From positions 992,001-1,056,000 of the forward strand of contig NW_020194515.1 of NCBI RefSeq assembly GCF_002865645.1: a stretch of DNA of 64,000 nucleotides, read 5' to 3'. The notes beneath the pieces were generated by a model. That model saw only the letters and a program-made list of their open reading frames with translations. It was not told where the DNA came from and searched no databases. Positions 31,754 to 42,585 of the stretch are shown here, piece after piece (position 1 is the first letter of the stretch; each line of letters begins with the position of its first letter). Position numbers and translations under genes: made by a program. This DNA is from Hyaloscypha bicolor E (Eukaryota; Ascomycota; Leotiomycetes; Helotiales; Hyaloscyphaceae).

Positions 31754-33070
31754 GAAGGGGTGGGGAGGGGGAGGGATTTGTCTGTGTGTGTGTGTGTGAA
31801 GGGTCTTGTATTGCAGGTCAAGACCTGACTGACTGAGGACTAAATAGCCTTATCCATTTCCCAAGAATCGTGTGCTCCAAGGTATCGTCCGAACATCCTA
31901 ACGCCTATTCCTCTAACCTGTAACTCCAAAGATCCGAATATTGTACGCCCATATGATAATACAATAGGCGTTTCCACCAAAAGTCTGAAAGTGCCTGCAC
32001 CTTTAGCTTTGTGGAAGGCTACGCCTCATGTGCATCTCTGCTCCAATCGTGTGTTCAAGAGAAGGGCGTTGTGATTGATTCATCGACGTCTCGGAGGAGG
32101 CAGTAGCGTAGACGTTTTGATGCTGTCATGGCAGAGCGTAGTAGTTGGGGATGCATCGTGTAATCTTGATATGTCAAGAGAATACTCGGGTGACCGCGAG
32201 GCTGCGAGAGGATAATCGAGGCAGGTCGGAAGTCGTTCCGTCTTCGACTCTGCTTGATAGGTATTGTCTTCGAAGAGCTTACAAGCCCAGCTTTACCATG
32301 AGACCGCCCAGACCATACAAGAATAGGTCCCAAAGTTCATACGTCTCGTAGAAGATTGTCGAGAATAAGCCGCACATGCTGTTGGGTGGTTTTTGTTGTC
32401 GTCGATGATGTAGTTGCGATGATGGAATTGGTTGTTCAGTGGTGAAACTGTCGTATATAAAGTTTGAGATGATGAGATTCACTTACCAGTAGAAGAGTCA
32501 TGGATGGTCGTCAATATATACGTCGTCCTGGCACGCGACACGGCTGTGTTCGTAAAGATTAAAAATGCCAAGGGACTGAGGCATTGCTTCTGATCAGTGA
32601 GCTTGGCCGGCGAAGATCACACAATCATATGGTCAAATTGCAAGGGAGAAGGATATTCGGCGTCAGGCTATGCTGGGCACCTGAGCGAATTGGAGGCATT
32701 TCGTGAGCTTGTTGCCTGAGATCAGGCAAATAGTGTGAAAGCTAAGCAGGGGCGGGGGTTCTTGGCACATCACGTGAAAGAATGACTAAGAGCACAGCCC
32801 AGCCAGAAGTAGCTTAGCGATTAAAAGGTGGAATCTCAGCCTTGTCAAACGGAGCAAACACGACGAAAGCTGTCCTCAATTATTTCCAAGGCTAGGAGAA
32901 GAGGCCACCACCACCCTACGGAAACACTCCAAGAACCACACATTTCCCACTGTTGGGGATTCCAAGGAAGATAACTCGGATGATATAAGAAAGACCCAGC
33001 AAACCTTCTCAGGAATCAAAATCAAGCAAACCACAACTCTTCAACCGAATCCAACCCCCCAGACACCACC
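31754..33070. other. Intergenic with (TG)n microsatellite
   Basis: No supported gene. A short TG repeat lies at about 31780-31798. A minus-strand hypothetical frame at 32279-32482 could splice to 32160-32230 but opens with GTG; I do not call it. Immediately upstream of SEC72 are CT/CA-rich promoter-like tracts. Confidence 0.4.
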
Positions 33071-33670
33071 ATGGAGGAACTCGAAACCTTCACTCAGCTC
33101 CCAATCCGCATGGATCCCGCCTCCAAAGCCATCTCCACAACCTCCTCCTCGCGAGCTTTGAATGAAGAATTGGTAACCCTCAACCAGCTGCACAAAGCGC
33201 TCCTCACCCTCGAATCCCCCGTCCCGCCTCCCCCAGTTCCAGTAAATCAAAAACGCTCCGCGCAAATCACCAAGCTACGAGAATCCGGCAACGGCGAGTT
33301 TCGCAAAGGCAAGCACCAAGATGCTATCCGATATTACGGTTTAGGTTTACAAATGGCGTTGAGCAGGCCGTTGTGGGAACCAAGTGGGTTGGTGAGAGAT
33401 GAGGTTGCGGGATTGTATGCGAATCGAGCGCAGGCGCACATGGCGTTGCAGAATTGGGTTGAGGGCGCTGTGGATGCGGAGGCGAGTGTTGAGGCGAAGA
33501 AGGCGGGGAATGCCAAGGCGTGGTGGAGGAAGGGGAAGTGTTTGATGGAGATGGGACGGATGGAGGAGGCTAAGGATTGGGTTGGTAGAGGCCTGGAGAT
33601 GGAGGGGAATGAGGCGGATTTGGTGGGCTTGTTGAAGGAGATTACGGAGAAGATGAAGAAGAAGGCATAA
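33071..33670 (+). CDS. SEC72: Sec72-like TPR subunit of the ER post-translational translocation complex
   Basis: A single exon of 199 residues, the usual size for fungal translocation protein Sec72. After a Pro-rich linker, residues ~70-185 form TPR motifs: ITKLRESGNGEFRKGKHQDA, LYANRAQAHMALQNWVEGAV, and KAWWRKGKCLMEMGRMEEA. The block PLWEPSGLVRDEVAGLYANR is characteristic of fungal Sec72. It works at the cytosolic face of the ER membrane with Sec63 and Sec71, helping receive Hsp70-bound precursors. The start is the first ATG in a CACCATGG context. It converges with the minus-strand orphan gene ending at 33892. Confidence 0.9.
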   Translation: MEELETFTQLPIRMDPASKAISTTSSSRALNEELVTLNQLHKALLTLESPVPPPPVPVNQKRSAQITKLRESGNGEFRKGKHQDAIRYYGLGLQMALSRPLWEPSGLVRDEVAGLYANRAQAHMALQNWVEGAVDAEASVEAKKAGNAKAWWRKGKCLMEMGRMEEAKDWVGRGLEMEGNEADLVGLLKEITEKMKKKA

Positions 33671-33891
33671 AGGGCGGCCTGGGCTTGAGGGAAGGGTACT
33701 GCATTAGTGGAGTTTGGTGTTCTTGTAATACTATCTGTTTGGTAGGATCTGCGCCCTTACAATTGAACTTTTTGCCTGTGGCCGACGCCCGGCTCGACAA
33801 CTGTGGCTTTCCTCTCTCAGAATTCTGGTCGGTTCCCAGCCAAACCGCCCTCTTCGGTCCAATCTTCAAACCAAGCTCACGCCTATCCGCT

Positions 33892-36192
33892 TCAACCATC
33901 TGGTTCGGTTCCGTCGTCAATCTGCTCGTCGGTCCATGGCCCGATAGGACCACGCACCCTTCGGCGAGCATTTACCACTCTTTCCTCTATTATGAGCCTT
34001 TCCAACCTATCAAGCCTGAATTCCTCTGCGGATGAATATCCTGCAGGGGGCGGCGCTGAATCCAGGTTCTCCGCAGCCACAAATACTGTCCAGTTGGCAA
34101 GTATTCGGATAGTCCTTGAAATACCAATATCACCACCGACCAATGCTACGAATCTGGCCCTTTCTTGGCGAGGAATTGAGAATGATCCCTCTCGCATATT
34201 TGGTAAAGCCACCGAGTGGTTGAACCTGGTATGTAGAAGCAACATCGATCTTGCTTCTTCAAGCATCCCTCGGCTTGGAATCCAGCTGCCCCATCCCCGA
34301 CGAAGAGCAACCCAGAACAGCATAACCGACAGAGGAAGGAAACCTTCGACATCCCTTCGATCCCATGCGAACATATTCGACGACCACCTGGTCCAAAGCC
34401 ATATGATAAGGATGCCTTCTCTAATATCCAAGCCATCTCGCTCAGCAAGCAGCATCAACCTTGGGATCGGCGGCTGTCCTCTAACCGGAGTGATATCTGC
34501 GCCTCCACCACCAAGCCACATAAGTTCACCTTCGCTTTGGTCCGTCAATTCAACCATCGACTGATTGAACTCTACTCGAGCGGCTTCAAGTTCTGTAGAC
34601 TCATCTAGCAACAAAGAGTATCTGTACCTCGCAACTTCGGGTCGTACGAATCGTTCGTCAAATCGCTCTCTTCGCTCCCCTGTTCTAGTAGCCCAAGGTC
34701 GACTTAGCATATGTTGCAAGAAACTTTCTGTGAGGTCACGAACATTCCTCGACTGCCTTTGCTGGGGCAGTTGAGCTGGCCGTGTTGCTCTATTGTTGGC
34801 CCTGCGAGGAAAGCGAGCACGAAGCGCTTCCTCACGAGCACGTCGGGCCTCCTGCAAGCTACGAAACCTCCGTCGAAGCTCCGGTTCTCCGTCAATCCCA
34901 GGTTGCCTATTCGTGCTTCGATCCGCAACTGCATTGTCCTGGATTGGCTCTGGAGAATTGGTTCTTGGTAAAAGGCAATACCCGTTGTCTTGATAGAATG
35001 CCCATTCCCTTTCCTGCGAATACCTTGTAATATCTGCACTCATCGCAGCCATTAACCCCGCTCGTCTCTCTTTTGTAAACGGCGACCTTGGTTCTTTCGT
35101 CGGTTTCTCTTTTGCTTTTTCCGGTACACCTCCAGTACCAGCCGTAGCCCCAGTGGAGCTAAAGGATGTGGTCTCACGGTTCTGGCTCACTGGTGCAGGT
35201 TGCGGTGGACTTGGAAGGGGCGTAAGCTCACCTAGGTCTTCCTCGGACATTTCACTTGACTCTTCCTCGTTCTCTGCAACCGCGGTCTGCTGAGCAGCAG
35301 GAGTTGGCCTTATAACCCACGAGTCTCCGTCTCCGGGCGGTCGGTCGAGGATGTTCCCGGGATCTAGAGCGTTGGACGATGTTGCGCGTCCTACACGCCT
35401 GTCTGTGAAGTTCATGAATGACTGTTCTCGGCGTAGACGACTCAAGTCCGTGTATATCAGGGAATTGCCTGGCCGATCGACAGAAACTCCTTCTGTTGAG
35501 GGAGAATCCTCGACAGTATTCCCAACTTCTCGTCTCGTCACCTCCATACCGAAATCCCGCTCGTCTGTGGGTCTTACTCCATCATTGTTCGACCTGAGAC
35601 CGTTTTCTATCGTATCGTTATTTGGCACCCTTTCCTCCGATCTGTTACTTTCCCTCAGAATTAGGGGCATCCCAAATCCGGGCTCCGCTGCTCCCCAATT
35701 ATCTCCATGTCCAGGTAGTTGTTGCAATACCTCCCCAAGGCCTGCCATTGCCCAAGCAGTTGTGTGCCCGAGGTACAGGTCAAGCTCATTTTGAGGAGCA
35801 TTTGGCTGAACGGCTCCATTCCTCGTTTCACCTCCAGACTCTGGATCGTGCCCAGGACGGATGATATTTATCTGCCCTGTAACGGCCATCGCCGAGATAA
35901 TCCCTCCACTCCCATCGTCCGGTGACCCTTCTCCGCCGTCGGTCGAACTGCTCCTGCTCTCAGTGTCATCAACTCCAATCTCTGCTGGCTCCTGCCTAGA
36001 GCGAATAGTTTCAACTTCTTCATGAATTCGCAGACGGCGTAGTTCTCGTTGCGCTGCCTCGATTACCTGCTGTATCTGCAGGAGATTATCGTCCTCGGTT
36101 GTGCGTTCTCTTGTGATCAAGTGCCGAGCCTCAGAAAGGAGATCTGCTATTCCTTGTGAGTTTTGACTCTCGGTGCTACTGGCGCTTGGCAT
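33892..36192 (-). CDS. Large orphan protein, 766 residues
   Basis: One long intronless frame. The first ATG is at 36192; the frame extends upstream only with a GTG. The N-terminal half is acidic, Ser/Gly-rich and probably disordered, with a short Glu-rich stretch (EEESSEMSEEDLGELTPLP). The middle has an Arg-rich helix (FRSLQEARRAREEALRARF). The C-terminal ~250 residues are better ordered, with hydrophobic helices (EGILIIWLWTRWSSN, GFLPLSVMLFWVALRRGWG), a possible membrane or buried core. I recognise no family. The length makes it a confident gene. Confidence 0.7.
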   Translation of the reverse strand: MPSASSTESQNSQGIADLLSEARHLITRERTTEDDNLLQIQQVIEAAQRELRRLRIHEEVETIRSRQEPAEIGVDDTESRSSSTDGGEGSPDDGSGGIISAMAVTGQINIIRPGHDPESGGETRNGAVQPNAPQNELDLYLGHTTAWAMAGLGEVLQQLPGHGDNWGAAEPGFGMPLILRESNRSEERVPNNDTIENGLRSNNDGVRPTDERDFGMEVTRREVGNTVEDSPSTEGVSVDRPGNSLIYTDLSRLRREQSFMNFTDRRVGRATSSNALDPGNILDRPPGDGDSWVIRPTPAAQQTAVAENEEESSEMSEEDLGELTPLPSPPQPAPVSQNRETTSFSSTGATAGTGGVPEKAKEKPTKEPRSPFTKERRAGLMAAMSADITRYSQEREWAFYQDNGYCLLPRTNSPEPIQDNAVADRSTNRQPGIDGEPELRRRFRSLQEARRAREEALRARFPRRANNRATRPAQLPQQRQSRNVRDLTESFLQHMLSRPWATRTGERRERFDERFVRPEVARYRYSLLLDESTELEAARVEFNQSMVELTDQSEGELMWLGGGGADITPVRGQPPIPRLMLLAERDGLDIREGILIIWLWTRWSSNMFAWDRRDVEGFLPLSVMLFWVALRRGWGSWIPSRGMLEEARSMLLLHTRFNHSVALPNMREGSFSIPRQERARFVALVGGDIGISRTIRILANWTVFVAAENLDSAPPPAGYSSAEEFRLDRLERLIIEERVVNARRRVRGPIGPWTDEQIDDGTEPDG

Positions 36193-36469
36193 CTTGTTTG
36201 AGTTTTCCAAATTTCGAAGTGGTCCAATTTGGAGTGGTAGAGGAGGGAAGCTCCTTCGATGCACAGAAGGCCGTTTTATGAACTCTCCAAGCTGGGTTAT
36301 TCACACCGATATCCCTGAGAACGCTCATTGTGCCACTCGAATGACAACAAGATGTTGTGTCAAAGTACAATCACAAACCATTATCTGAGAATTTGAACAA
36401 AGTCTTGCATGCAAAAGTCTCGCAATCTAAGTCTAGATATTACAACACATGGTAGATGCCACCTTCTAA

Positions 36470-38551
36470 TCACTCCGCCTTGGCTGTGTAATTTTCACAT
36501 CTCTGTTCGCCATCCTTGGTCACAATAACTGAGTGCCCTTCGCCATGGAAGATCTCGACCTCACTCTCACTCGCAGCCTCAGCCTCTGGGTCCTCGTCAA
36601 TTCGAGAGAGCGCCCTAGAACCACCACCCACGACCGTGTCTTCTTCAGCTTCAGAACCACTTTCGCCTAGCACATCGATCAACGAATCAAACGTGCGCAA
36701 GATGACACGCGGCTGACCACCTCCATCACGGTCATTTAAGTTGTCATCCAGTTGGTGCCCACAACAAGCACAATCCTTGCCACAATCGCCGCCATCCAAG
36801 TTCGCCTTCAATTGGTGTCCACAGTACTTACACTCACACTCGGCATGGTGCTTCTCGTACTCCCTGTTTGCCCTCTTAATAATCTCCTGTGCAAGGCGCA
36901 ACACCTCTCCATCAACCTCCTTCCCCTCATCGTGGCACAGCTTGCTGTACCCTCTTATCAGCACAGAGATCTTTCCCGGCTCTCCCCAATCGAAAGAATG
37001 ACTCAATGCCAAACTCTCATCTTCATCTTCCTCAACATCAACTTTTCCTTTCGCTTGTTCTATGAGCACTTCCAAGGCATCCGGGACCCGCTCATCGTAT
37101 TCCCATTTATTGTCTGAGACGTTTGTTGCGTATTCTAGAAGTCGCTCACAGAGGGCAGAGGTAGAGGAGGTGGTGGCTGCGTAGTAACTGCGCCACTCAT
37201 CTCTGAGGTGATGTTCAGGGTGAGTGTAGTCTTCTGTTTTCATCCTCTCCTCCACAACCTCAATACACCGGACCGCTTTCTCATACACTCTCTCATCAAT
37301 TCCACGATCGCTTGCAGTGTAGCGGTAGCCACGAAGAACAGAAACAACAGCATCGCCAAGTCCACCACTTTCATAGAGACTGTGTTCCTTGGCTTTTGAC
37401 CAGTCGAAACGGGATTCCGTGTCAGAGGTGTCCTTGCCCTTGGCTTGACGAACAATGTCTCGACATTGGTCAAGGATATCCAAAAGCTCTAGCTGCGAAA
37501 ACTGCGCAACCATCACGATAGCGCCGTCGAGAAACTGCAACGTGATGGAGATCTGGTGCTCGTATATTCTTTCGGGATCAAGCATTCTTGCCCAGTCCAG
37601 CTTTGGCCCCTCGTCTTCCCTATCCTCAGCACGAGCTTCATCTCCACGCTCAGACCTCTCCTCTCTCTCCTCCTGCTCCTCATCTGCCTCCGAAGCAGAA
37701 TCTGGAACATCAACCACACCGACAAAACTCTCCACCTTCCCAACTAAACTCAAAATCGTATCCCTTACCCCCTCCTCACACTCTCGTCCCGCAAACTCCT
37801 CGAACAATCCTTCTCCCACCCCCTCTCCCCCACTCTCATCACCCTCCAGCTCCCTAAATAAAACATCCAACTTCGCCTGCCCTATCATGTGCACCGCAAG
37901 CTGCAGCTCCTCAGCAGCCAACAACACATACTCGATCTTTTCCTGCTGCTCCTCGGTCGCGAAAACACATTTCTTTGCTGCACTCTTGACCGCTTCGTCG
38001 ACGAAGTTAGATCTTTGAGAGGACTTCTCGAGCTTGGCGAGCGCTTGGAGGAAGGATTCATCGCGGGGTTGGAGTTTGGAGAGGGCGAGATATCCCGATG
38101 GAGGGCCAGTGGTGCAGGTGGATTTGGAATGGGGTTGAGGCTGAGCCGCGGAGGGAGAGGGGGTGCCGCGGGAACCGCTCGCAGTCTCGGTGCTCGTGGC
38201 ATCGCTGCTGGACGAGCTGCGGAGAGTGGCGTTGTATTGGTGCATGAAGAAGAGGGCGATGCGACGGTTGAGAAATTCTGGGGGACTGCTAAGGGTTTAG
38301 CTTTGGGGGGTCCAAGAATGAGGAGCTCTTGCTGCAGAGATTTTCAGGAGGGGAGGAATGGGGGTGAGGTGAAGAGAGGGTTGAGGAGGGAAAGGGGGGA
38401 AGAAAAAGGTAATATGGAGATACGCTTACCAGGTCAAGATGTAGTGTTTGAGAGAGTAGTGGAGCTGCTCGTAGAGAGAGGTGTAATACTCGCGCTGTTC
38501 GGGGTCGTTTTCTTTCCCTTCGCCGGCGAGCGCTGCGTCGATGGGGTGCAT
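36470..38551 (-). CDS. Orphan helical-repeat protein, 646 residues
   Basis: Exons are 38551-38430 and 38288-36470 (141-nt intron, GTAAGC/TTAG, in frame). The short first exon (MHPIDAALAGEGKENDPEQR) restores a proper ATG upstream of an otherwise Ser-rich start. The body contains about four diverged ~55-residue units that begin with L/F-D-W or D-E-W and end in a long helix with ...AKGK or ...IKRA (LDWARMLDPERIY, FDWSKAKEHSL, FDWGEPGKISVLIRGYSKL). Glu-rich linkers separate them. Near the C-terminus two CxxCGHQL units (CKYCGHQLKAN, CACCGHQLDDN) could bind a metal. No named family is recognised. Similar modules occur in the next two minus-strand genes, suggesting a local family. Confidence 0.68.
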
Positions 38552-38938
38552 GGTAATTGTTTTAAGTTCTTAGAGGGTGGGAGATCTTTGGTTTAGCGTT
38601 GTTTAAGTGGTATTCTTAGGATTGCTTTGCAAGTACTCAAGTGAGACCTTACAACCGGTGCTCAAAGATATTGTAGGTAATGATTGTAGTTCAAGGAGAG
38701 AAGGGAGTTGTGGTGCTGCGGTAAATCTTGGGCTTCTTATAGACCAAACGGAGGATGAGATGAAGTGATTCACAGCAGTCAGTGGCAGTGATTCTCTCCA
38801 CTAAATCACGCGAAATCAAGTGTTTAAAGTTACGAATGACAGCCACGCGCTGCGTGAGGTTCTTGATGTTCTCAAACGCATCTCTCTATTCTCTATCTGT
38901 CGTTTGCGTACTTCCAGGCAACCCTCTCCCTCAATGCC
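38552..38938. other. Intergenic between orphan genes
   Basis: Nothing is recognised; this is the presumed promoter of the 646-residue gene. Confidence 0.4.
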
Positions 38939-39721
38939 TCAACACTCAATCATTCCCAACGAGCCTTGTGAAGATGTCATACCCTCCCTCCCATTCGCAG
39001 TGCCCTTTTTCCTAGCCCACTGCAAAATCTCCCTGACTGCGCCTTCAACATCCCCAGGAACTCCTTCCTTCACCCCGCTCAGCTCCTTGCCATATGAATC
39101 TATCTCGAGAACCACTCTCTCCTCGTCGCTGATTTCCCAACTCTCCCTCATATCTGGTCCCTGCGGCTTTTGAGTTCTACAATTCGCTCCCACTTGTCCC
39201 TTTCCAAGCAAGATTTTCAGCGCTGCCTCAATTCTCTCGTCGACCTTGGATCCAGTGATCAACATCCCATGCTCAAGGTTGTAAAGGTAGCACCTCAAAA
39301 CGGCTAATATCCTCGAGGTCGTTCTTTCAAGTGGATCTATCTCTACAGACTCTGGACCCCACTCTTCCAGGGACTCTCCCACCCCATGCTCCTCCCCTGA
39401 TGCGGACTGTCCCTCACTATCATCGTCGCTGAAGACAAGCGCATCCTCGACCTCAGCTTCGAGCTCGGACTCCCATTTCCACTGTTTTGGCATGCTTTCG
39501 TATGAGGCGAGGCTGAGCCAGCGTGGTGTTTGAGGGGCGGAGATGTGGGCTGGTGTGCTTGGTGATGAGAGATCGGCGACTGCTTCTGTCGCTTCGTCGG
39601 TGAGAGAGGAAAGCTCTTCGGTGAGTTTGGGGTTTGGTGTTGCCATGATGGTTTGTGGTTTGGAGAGGGGATGCTGGAGGTTGGAGGTTATGGGAAGGCG
39701 GAGATATGCTGCAAATTCCAT
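38939..39721 (-). CDS. Orphan protein with one helical module, 260 residues
   Basis: The intronless frame starts at ATG 39721; a second ATG at 39646 opens MATPNPKLTEELSSL and is an equally good start. An acidic middle section precedes a module (RTTSRILAVLRCYLYNLEHG, SKVDERIEAALKILLGKG) that resembles the repeat of the neighbouring 646-residue protein (VVSVLRGYRY ... IDERVYEKAVRCIEVVEE). It sits head-to-tail with its neighbours, all on the minus strand. Function is unknown. Confidence 0.6.
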   Translation of the reverse strand: MEFAAYLRLPITSNLQHPLSKPQTIMATPNPKLTEELSSLTDEATEAVADLSSPSTPAHISAPQTPRWLSLASYESMPKQWKWESELEAEVEDALVFSDDDSEGQSASGEEHGVGESLEEWGPESVEIDPLERTTSRILAVLRCYLYNLEHGMLITGSKVDERIEAALKILLGKGQVGANCRTQKPQGPDMRESWEISDEERVVLEIDSYGKELSGVKEGVPGDVEGAVREILQWARKKGTANGREGMTSSQGSLGMIEC

Positions 39722-39984
39722 TTTGTTTGGTGGATGGGCAGGTGAATGTTCATGTCACCGAAATGTCGTGAGGAAGTACGAGATTCACTTCGCAATTGAA
39801 ATTAAAAAGGGCGTCACTTGATGACTATTGGTCCTGCCTTCTGGGAGTTTCCTTTCATTATCATCGATCTCATTTGCTTGTGTTTGCTTTAATGATACAA
39901 TGCTATTTGAAACCTCATCGCATTTAATTGATCTTAGTAGCTAAGCGTGGCTGCATTCCTCCTACCACCCCTCTCCATCTGTCC

Positions 39985-40342
39985 CTAAATGTCTCCAGTT
40001 AAGTACATTGGGCATGTGCTGCAGGAAATGCTTCCATCGATCTGTTTCACCACATGGTTGCTCACCTTCAGTCCGTTGGTAAACGTCTGGAAGGCGGTGC
40101 CGATCGAGGTGCCCTTAGAGCTTCTCTCAAAGTGTTCAGAGCCAAGGTTCTGCTTCTTCAAGATAATCCTGCCATCGTTGTTCCTGACAACATGGCCTAT
40201 AACCACCCACGGCTTTTGGTGTTTCTCAGTTGTTGACCCTTCTTCAGCCCTTTGTTTATTTGTGAAGAGTTCTCGATAACACGTAATGTATTCCACTGCG
40301 TTTCCTGAGGTAGCCTTGCTAATCTGAACAAGCCTGCTGTTC
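39985..40342 (-). pseudogene. Detached C-terminal frame of the upstream orphan gene
   Basis: A well-formed frame without ATG (LVQISKATSGNAVEYIT, then KHQKPWVVIGHVVRNNDG, ending LTGDI) begins just past a run of seven A on the minus strand (40343-40349). Removing one base of the run would join it in frame to the gene at 40319-41608, adding about 120 residues. Either the run carries a real frameshift, or the assembly is off by one. The codon-like quality of the frame is strong evidence that it is or was translated. Confidence 0.5.
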
Positions 40343-41608
40343 GTTTTTTTGTCTTTCGACGGCGGCCAGCAGTCTCTTTGTCAATTCAAGAACTTCAGCA
40401 TCAACTTCGAAGTGTTGACGGCTGCCGACCCATTTGCAATAGTTCCTCAAGCTAATAATTCTTCTATCAAATGGTTCGTCTGTTCTCAATCCCCGCTCTC
40501 GCTCTCGTGGTTCTTCGTCCCTTTCCTTTCCCTTCGCAAGTGCCAAGATCTCTTTCAGGCACTGCTCTTCCTTTCGGGTAATGTGCTTGCCGCGACTAGA
40601 GTTGTCCTCTTCAAGAGTCTTCAAAATGTTTTGTGCCTTGCCTGTAATGCATTGGTATTCGTTGTTGTAAACCATCTCGGTGTATTCCGCGTTTTGTTCT
40701 TCTCTCGTTAGACCGTCTTTCGGGTACATTTGTTCTCTCCTCTCGAGAGCTTCTAGCATCCAGCATTTATCGCCACAAGAGCATGAGTCATGCGTAGTCG
40801 TCGTGGGTTTTGTGTTGCACTGAGTCGTATGTGGATCTCTCTCTTCTACGATATCTCGCTCGATAGCTGCTATCTTTTCGCGTCCTTCTTCATCAAGCTC
40901 GAACCACTGCACTGTCAGGTCCTCGTAGCCTTCGGCGCCAAGCCACCAAGGTGTATGCCGTGCGTGATCGACGAGTCCTTCGAATAGATCGGGATCCGAA
41001 GTCGAGCAACCGTAGTCCACCTCTAACTCTCGTCTATCAAGATCCCCTTTGAAAGCTGTTGGGTCTCCAGATTCTAAGTCCTCTGTAATATTAAAACCCT
41101 CAGAGCACGATCTGTTTCCATTGGTGCTTGTAGTCCTGTACTGGTCATCAGTCTCGTCCACTACTTCCTTCGTTAACATCACGACGATCGCTAGAGTGCG
41201 AGCATAGTAATGAGCTAGTTGTTCTTCCTTGGCACTGCAAGCTTCTTCTGTTCTCCACTTATGATTCAGCAACTGCGCTCCACGCGCGTTCAACTCATTC
41301 AACAGCACCTTTACACGCTCTAAAGTTTGTTTGTCCTGAGGGTCTTGGGGTTGATTGGTAGGAGGCGAACGCCGCCCTTCCCGACTTCCGTTGACAGTTA
41401 AGTTTTCTCCTTGTTCTGAAGGTTCGTATGACCATCTTTGATTGTGTGAAATCTGGAGGTTAAGTTCTGGAAAACTCTCTTTCCATAGCCTCCTGACAGT
41501 GGACTTGTCGCCATTTGCTTGAGCAAGTCTTGCTTGAGTTTTCTTCTCGTCGGGCTCAGAGATCAACTCTGCTATTATCTTCTGTTGAACACCCTCTGGA
41601 GTAGCCAT
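40319..41608 (-). CDS. Orphan protein with helical module, 429 residues
   Basis: The first ATG is at 41608 (MATPEGVQQKIIAELISE); a TTG extends the frame slightly upstream. An N-terminal helix-turn-helix-like stretch (KTQARLAQANGDKSTVRRLW) is followed by charged helices and a Cys-rich CSCGDKC. The C-terminal module (FDRRIISLRNYCKWVGSRQHF, EVDAEVLELTKRLLAAVERQ) resembles the repeat of the 646-residue neighbour (VLIRGYSKLCHDEG, VDGEVLRLAQEIIKRA). The frame ends 24 nt past an A7 run, after which another frame continues, so the true protein may be longer. Function is unknown. Confidence 0.6.
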   Translation of the reverse strand: MATPEGVQQKIIAELISEPDEKKTQARLAQANGDKSTVRRLWKESFPELNLQISHNQRWSYEPSEQGENLTVNGSREGRRSPPTNQPQDPQDKQTLERVKVLLNELNARGAQLLNHKWRTEEACSAKEEQLAHYYARTLAIVVMLTKEVVDETDDQYRTTSTNGNRSCSEGFNITEDLESGDPTAFKGDLDRRELEVDYGCSTSDPDLFEGLVDHARHTPWWLGAEGYEDLTVQWFELDEEGREKIAAIERDIVEERDPHTTQCNTKPTTTTHDSCSCGDKCWMLEALERREQMYPKDGLTREEQNAEYTEMVYNNEYQCITGKAQNILKTLEEDNSSRGKHITRKEEQCLKEILALAKGKERDEEPRERERGLRTDEPFDRRIISLRNYCKWVGSRQHFEVDAEVLELTKRLLAAVERQKNEQQACSD

Positions 41609-42249
41609 GGCGTGTTTTGTTTCTCGGGTCAAGGTAGGCAATGATAAGCAGGGATTAGAGGATGATCTCTAATATCAACGGTTGAATAGTAGGCTTGTTT
41701 AAATCGAACTTTGAAGGATTCAAAAGGGGTTTAAATGCAAGATTGCAAGACACTTAGGTAGGAAAATTAGCTCTTGATATAGACCTTCGAGTGTACTTGT
41801 GGATGCACTTCGGTATCTGGCGTGAATGGAATAATTTTCATTGGCTTCAAGTTCTCATTCACAGAACGGCATATGAGAGGGTTGGAAACCAGATATTTCT
41901 ATCTCTCTATACAAGCATCGTCACAATTGGCAAGCGGCAGACGGGCTTATTCCCACCCGCTTGGCAATCCTGACTTATCGGCCCCACGTTGTTCTTTAAA
42001 GATTCGCCACTTTGGAGTACAGTTGAATCTTCGCCAAGTCGATCGTCAACCACCCTCCTGCTATCTTCACACAGCGATACATCCAAAATGATTGTTTCGA
42101 CCAGCCTTTACTAGTTCAATTACTGCGTTGCTGCTCTCGTTCGCTATAGATATGTCCGGGTGGGCACCATGGCCACAATTTCGTTCAGCTCCTTCAGAAC
42201 TTTGGATGGGACTGACAGCCTTTGGCCTTCAACGATTCCTTAAGCTGTT
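41609..42249. other. Intergenic, nothing recognised
   Basis: A short continuation of a minus-strand coding-like frame (WQPIFNLKQLKESLKAKG) is visible at about 42195-42290 and may belong to the small gene at 42250-42585. Nothing else is supported. Confidence 0.35.
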
Positions 42250-42585
42250 TCAAGTTGAATATAGGTTGCCATTTCTGAGTTCAGTGCCCATCTTTTGCCA
42301 TCGCATGGGTAATTTGGTCGAATTCTCTAGTCCTGTGCTTGATTTTGAGGTTATGTAGCCCTTTGCGATATGGTTCGCTGTGGTTGTGGCGCCACTCTTC
42401 GCAGTCCTCCACATGGCGGTTAAATGAAGAATGTTAGCAGTACTTTCTTTTCTACAATGGAATTCCCTTGCGGCATTTACGATTTGTGCATGAGATTGTC
42501 GGTCTTCTGCCCTTGCATCCCTGACCTCACTTGTTTTAGTACAAGTCGTAGCATCCAAGCTTGTCGATTTTGTAGCTGCTCCCAT
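42250..42585 (-). CDS. Small hypothetical gene, exon structure uncertain
   Basis: The ATG at 42585 opens a 111-codon frame. An alternative model splices after QSHAQI (GTAAAT donor, GCTAAC branch-like sequence, GTGGAG acceptor) into the second frame, giving a ~75-residue protein ending CEEWRHNHSEPYRKGLHN, then KIKHRTREFDQITHAMAKD. The second frame looks more protein-like in its 3' half and continues after a TGA with WQPIFNLKQLKESLKAKG. Whether this is a small real gene or a decaying one cannot be settled by eye. Confidence 0.35.
   Translation of the reverse strand: MGAATKSTSLDATTCTKTSEVRDARAEDRQSHAQIVNAAREFHCRKESTANILHLTAMWRTAKSGATTTANHIAKGYITSKSSTGLENSTKLPMRWQKMGTELRNGNLYST

Noticed and set aside
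31780..31798. (TG)n tract as a regulatory element
   Set aside because: Ordinary microsatellite without further support.
33685..35864. Long plus-strand frames (up to 253 codons) opposite the 766-residue gene
   Set aside because: Antisense shadows of a continuous 2.3-kb minus-strand gene.
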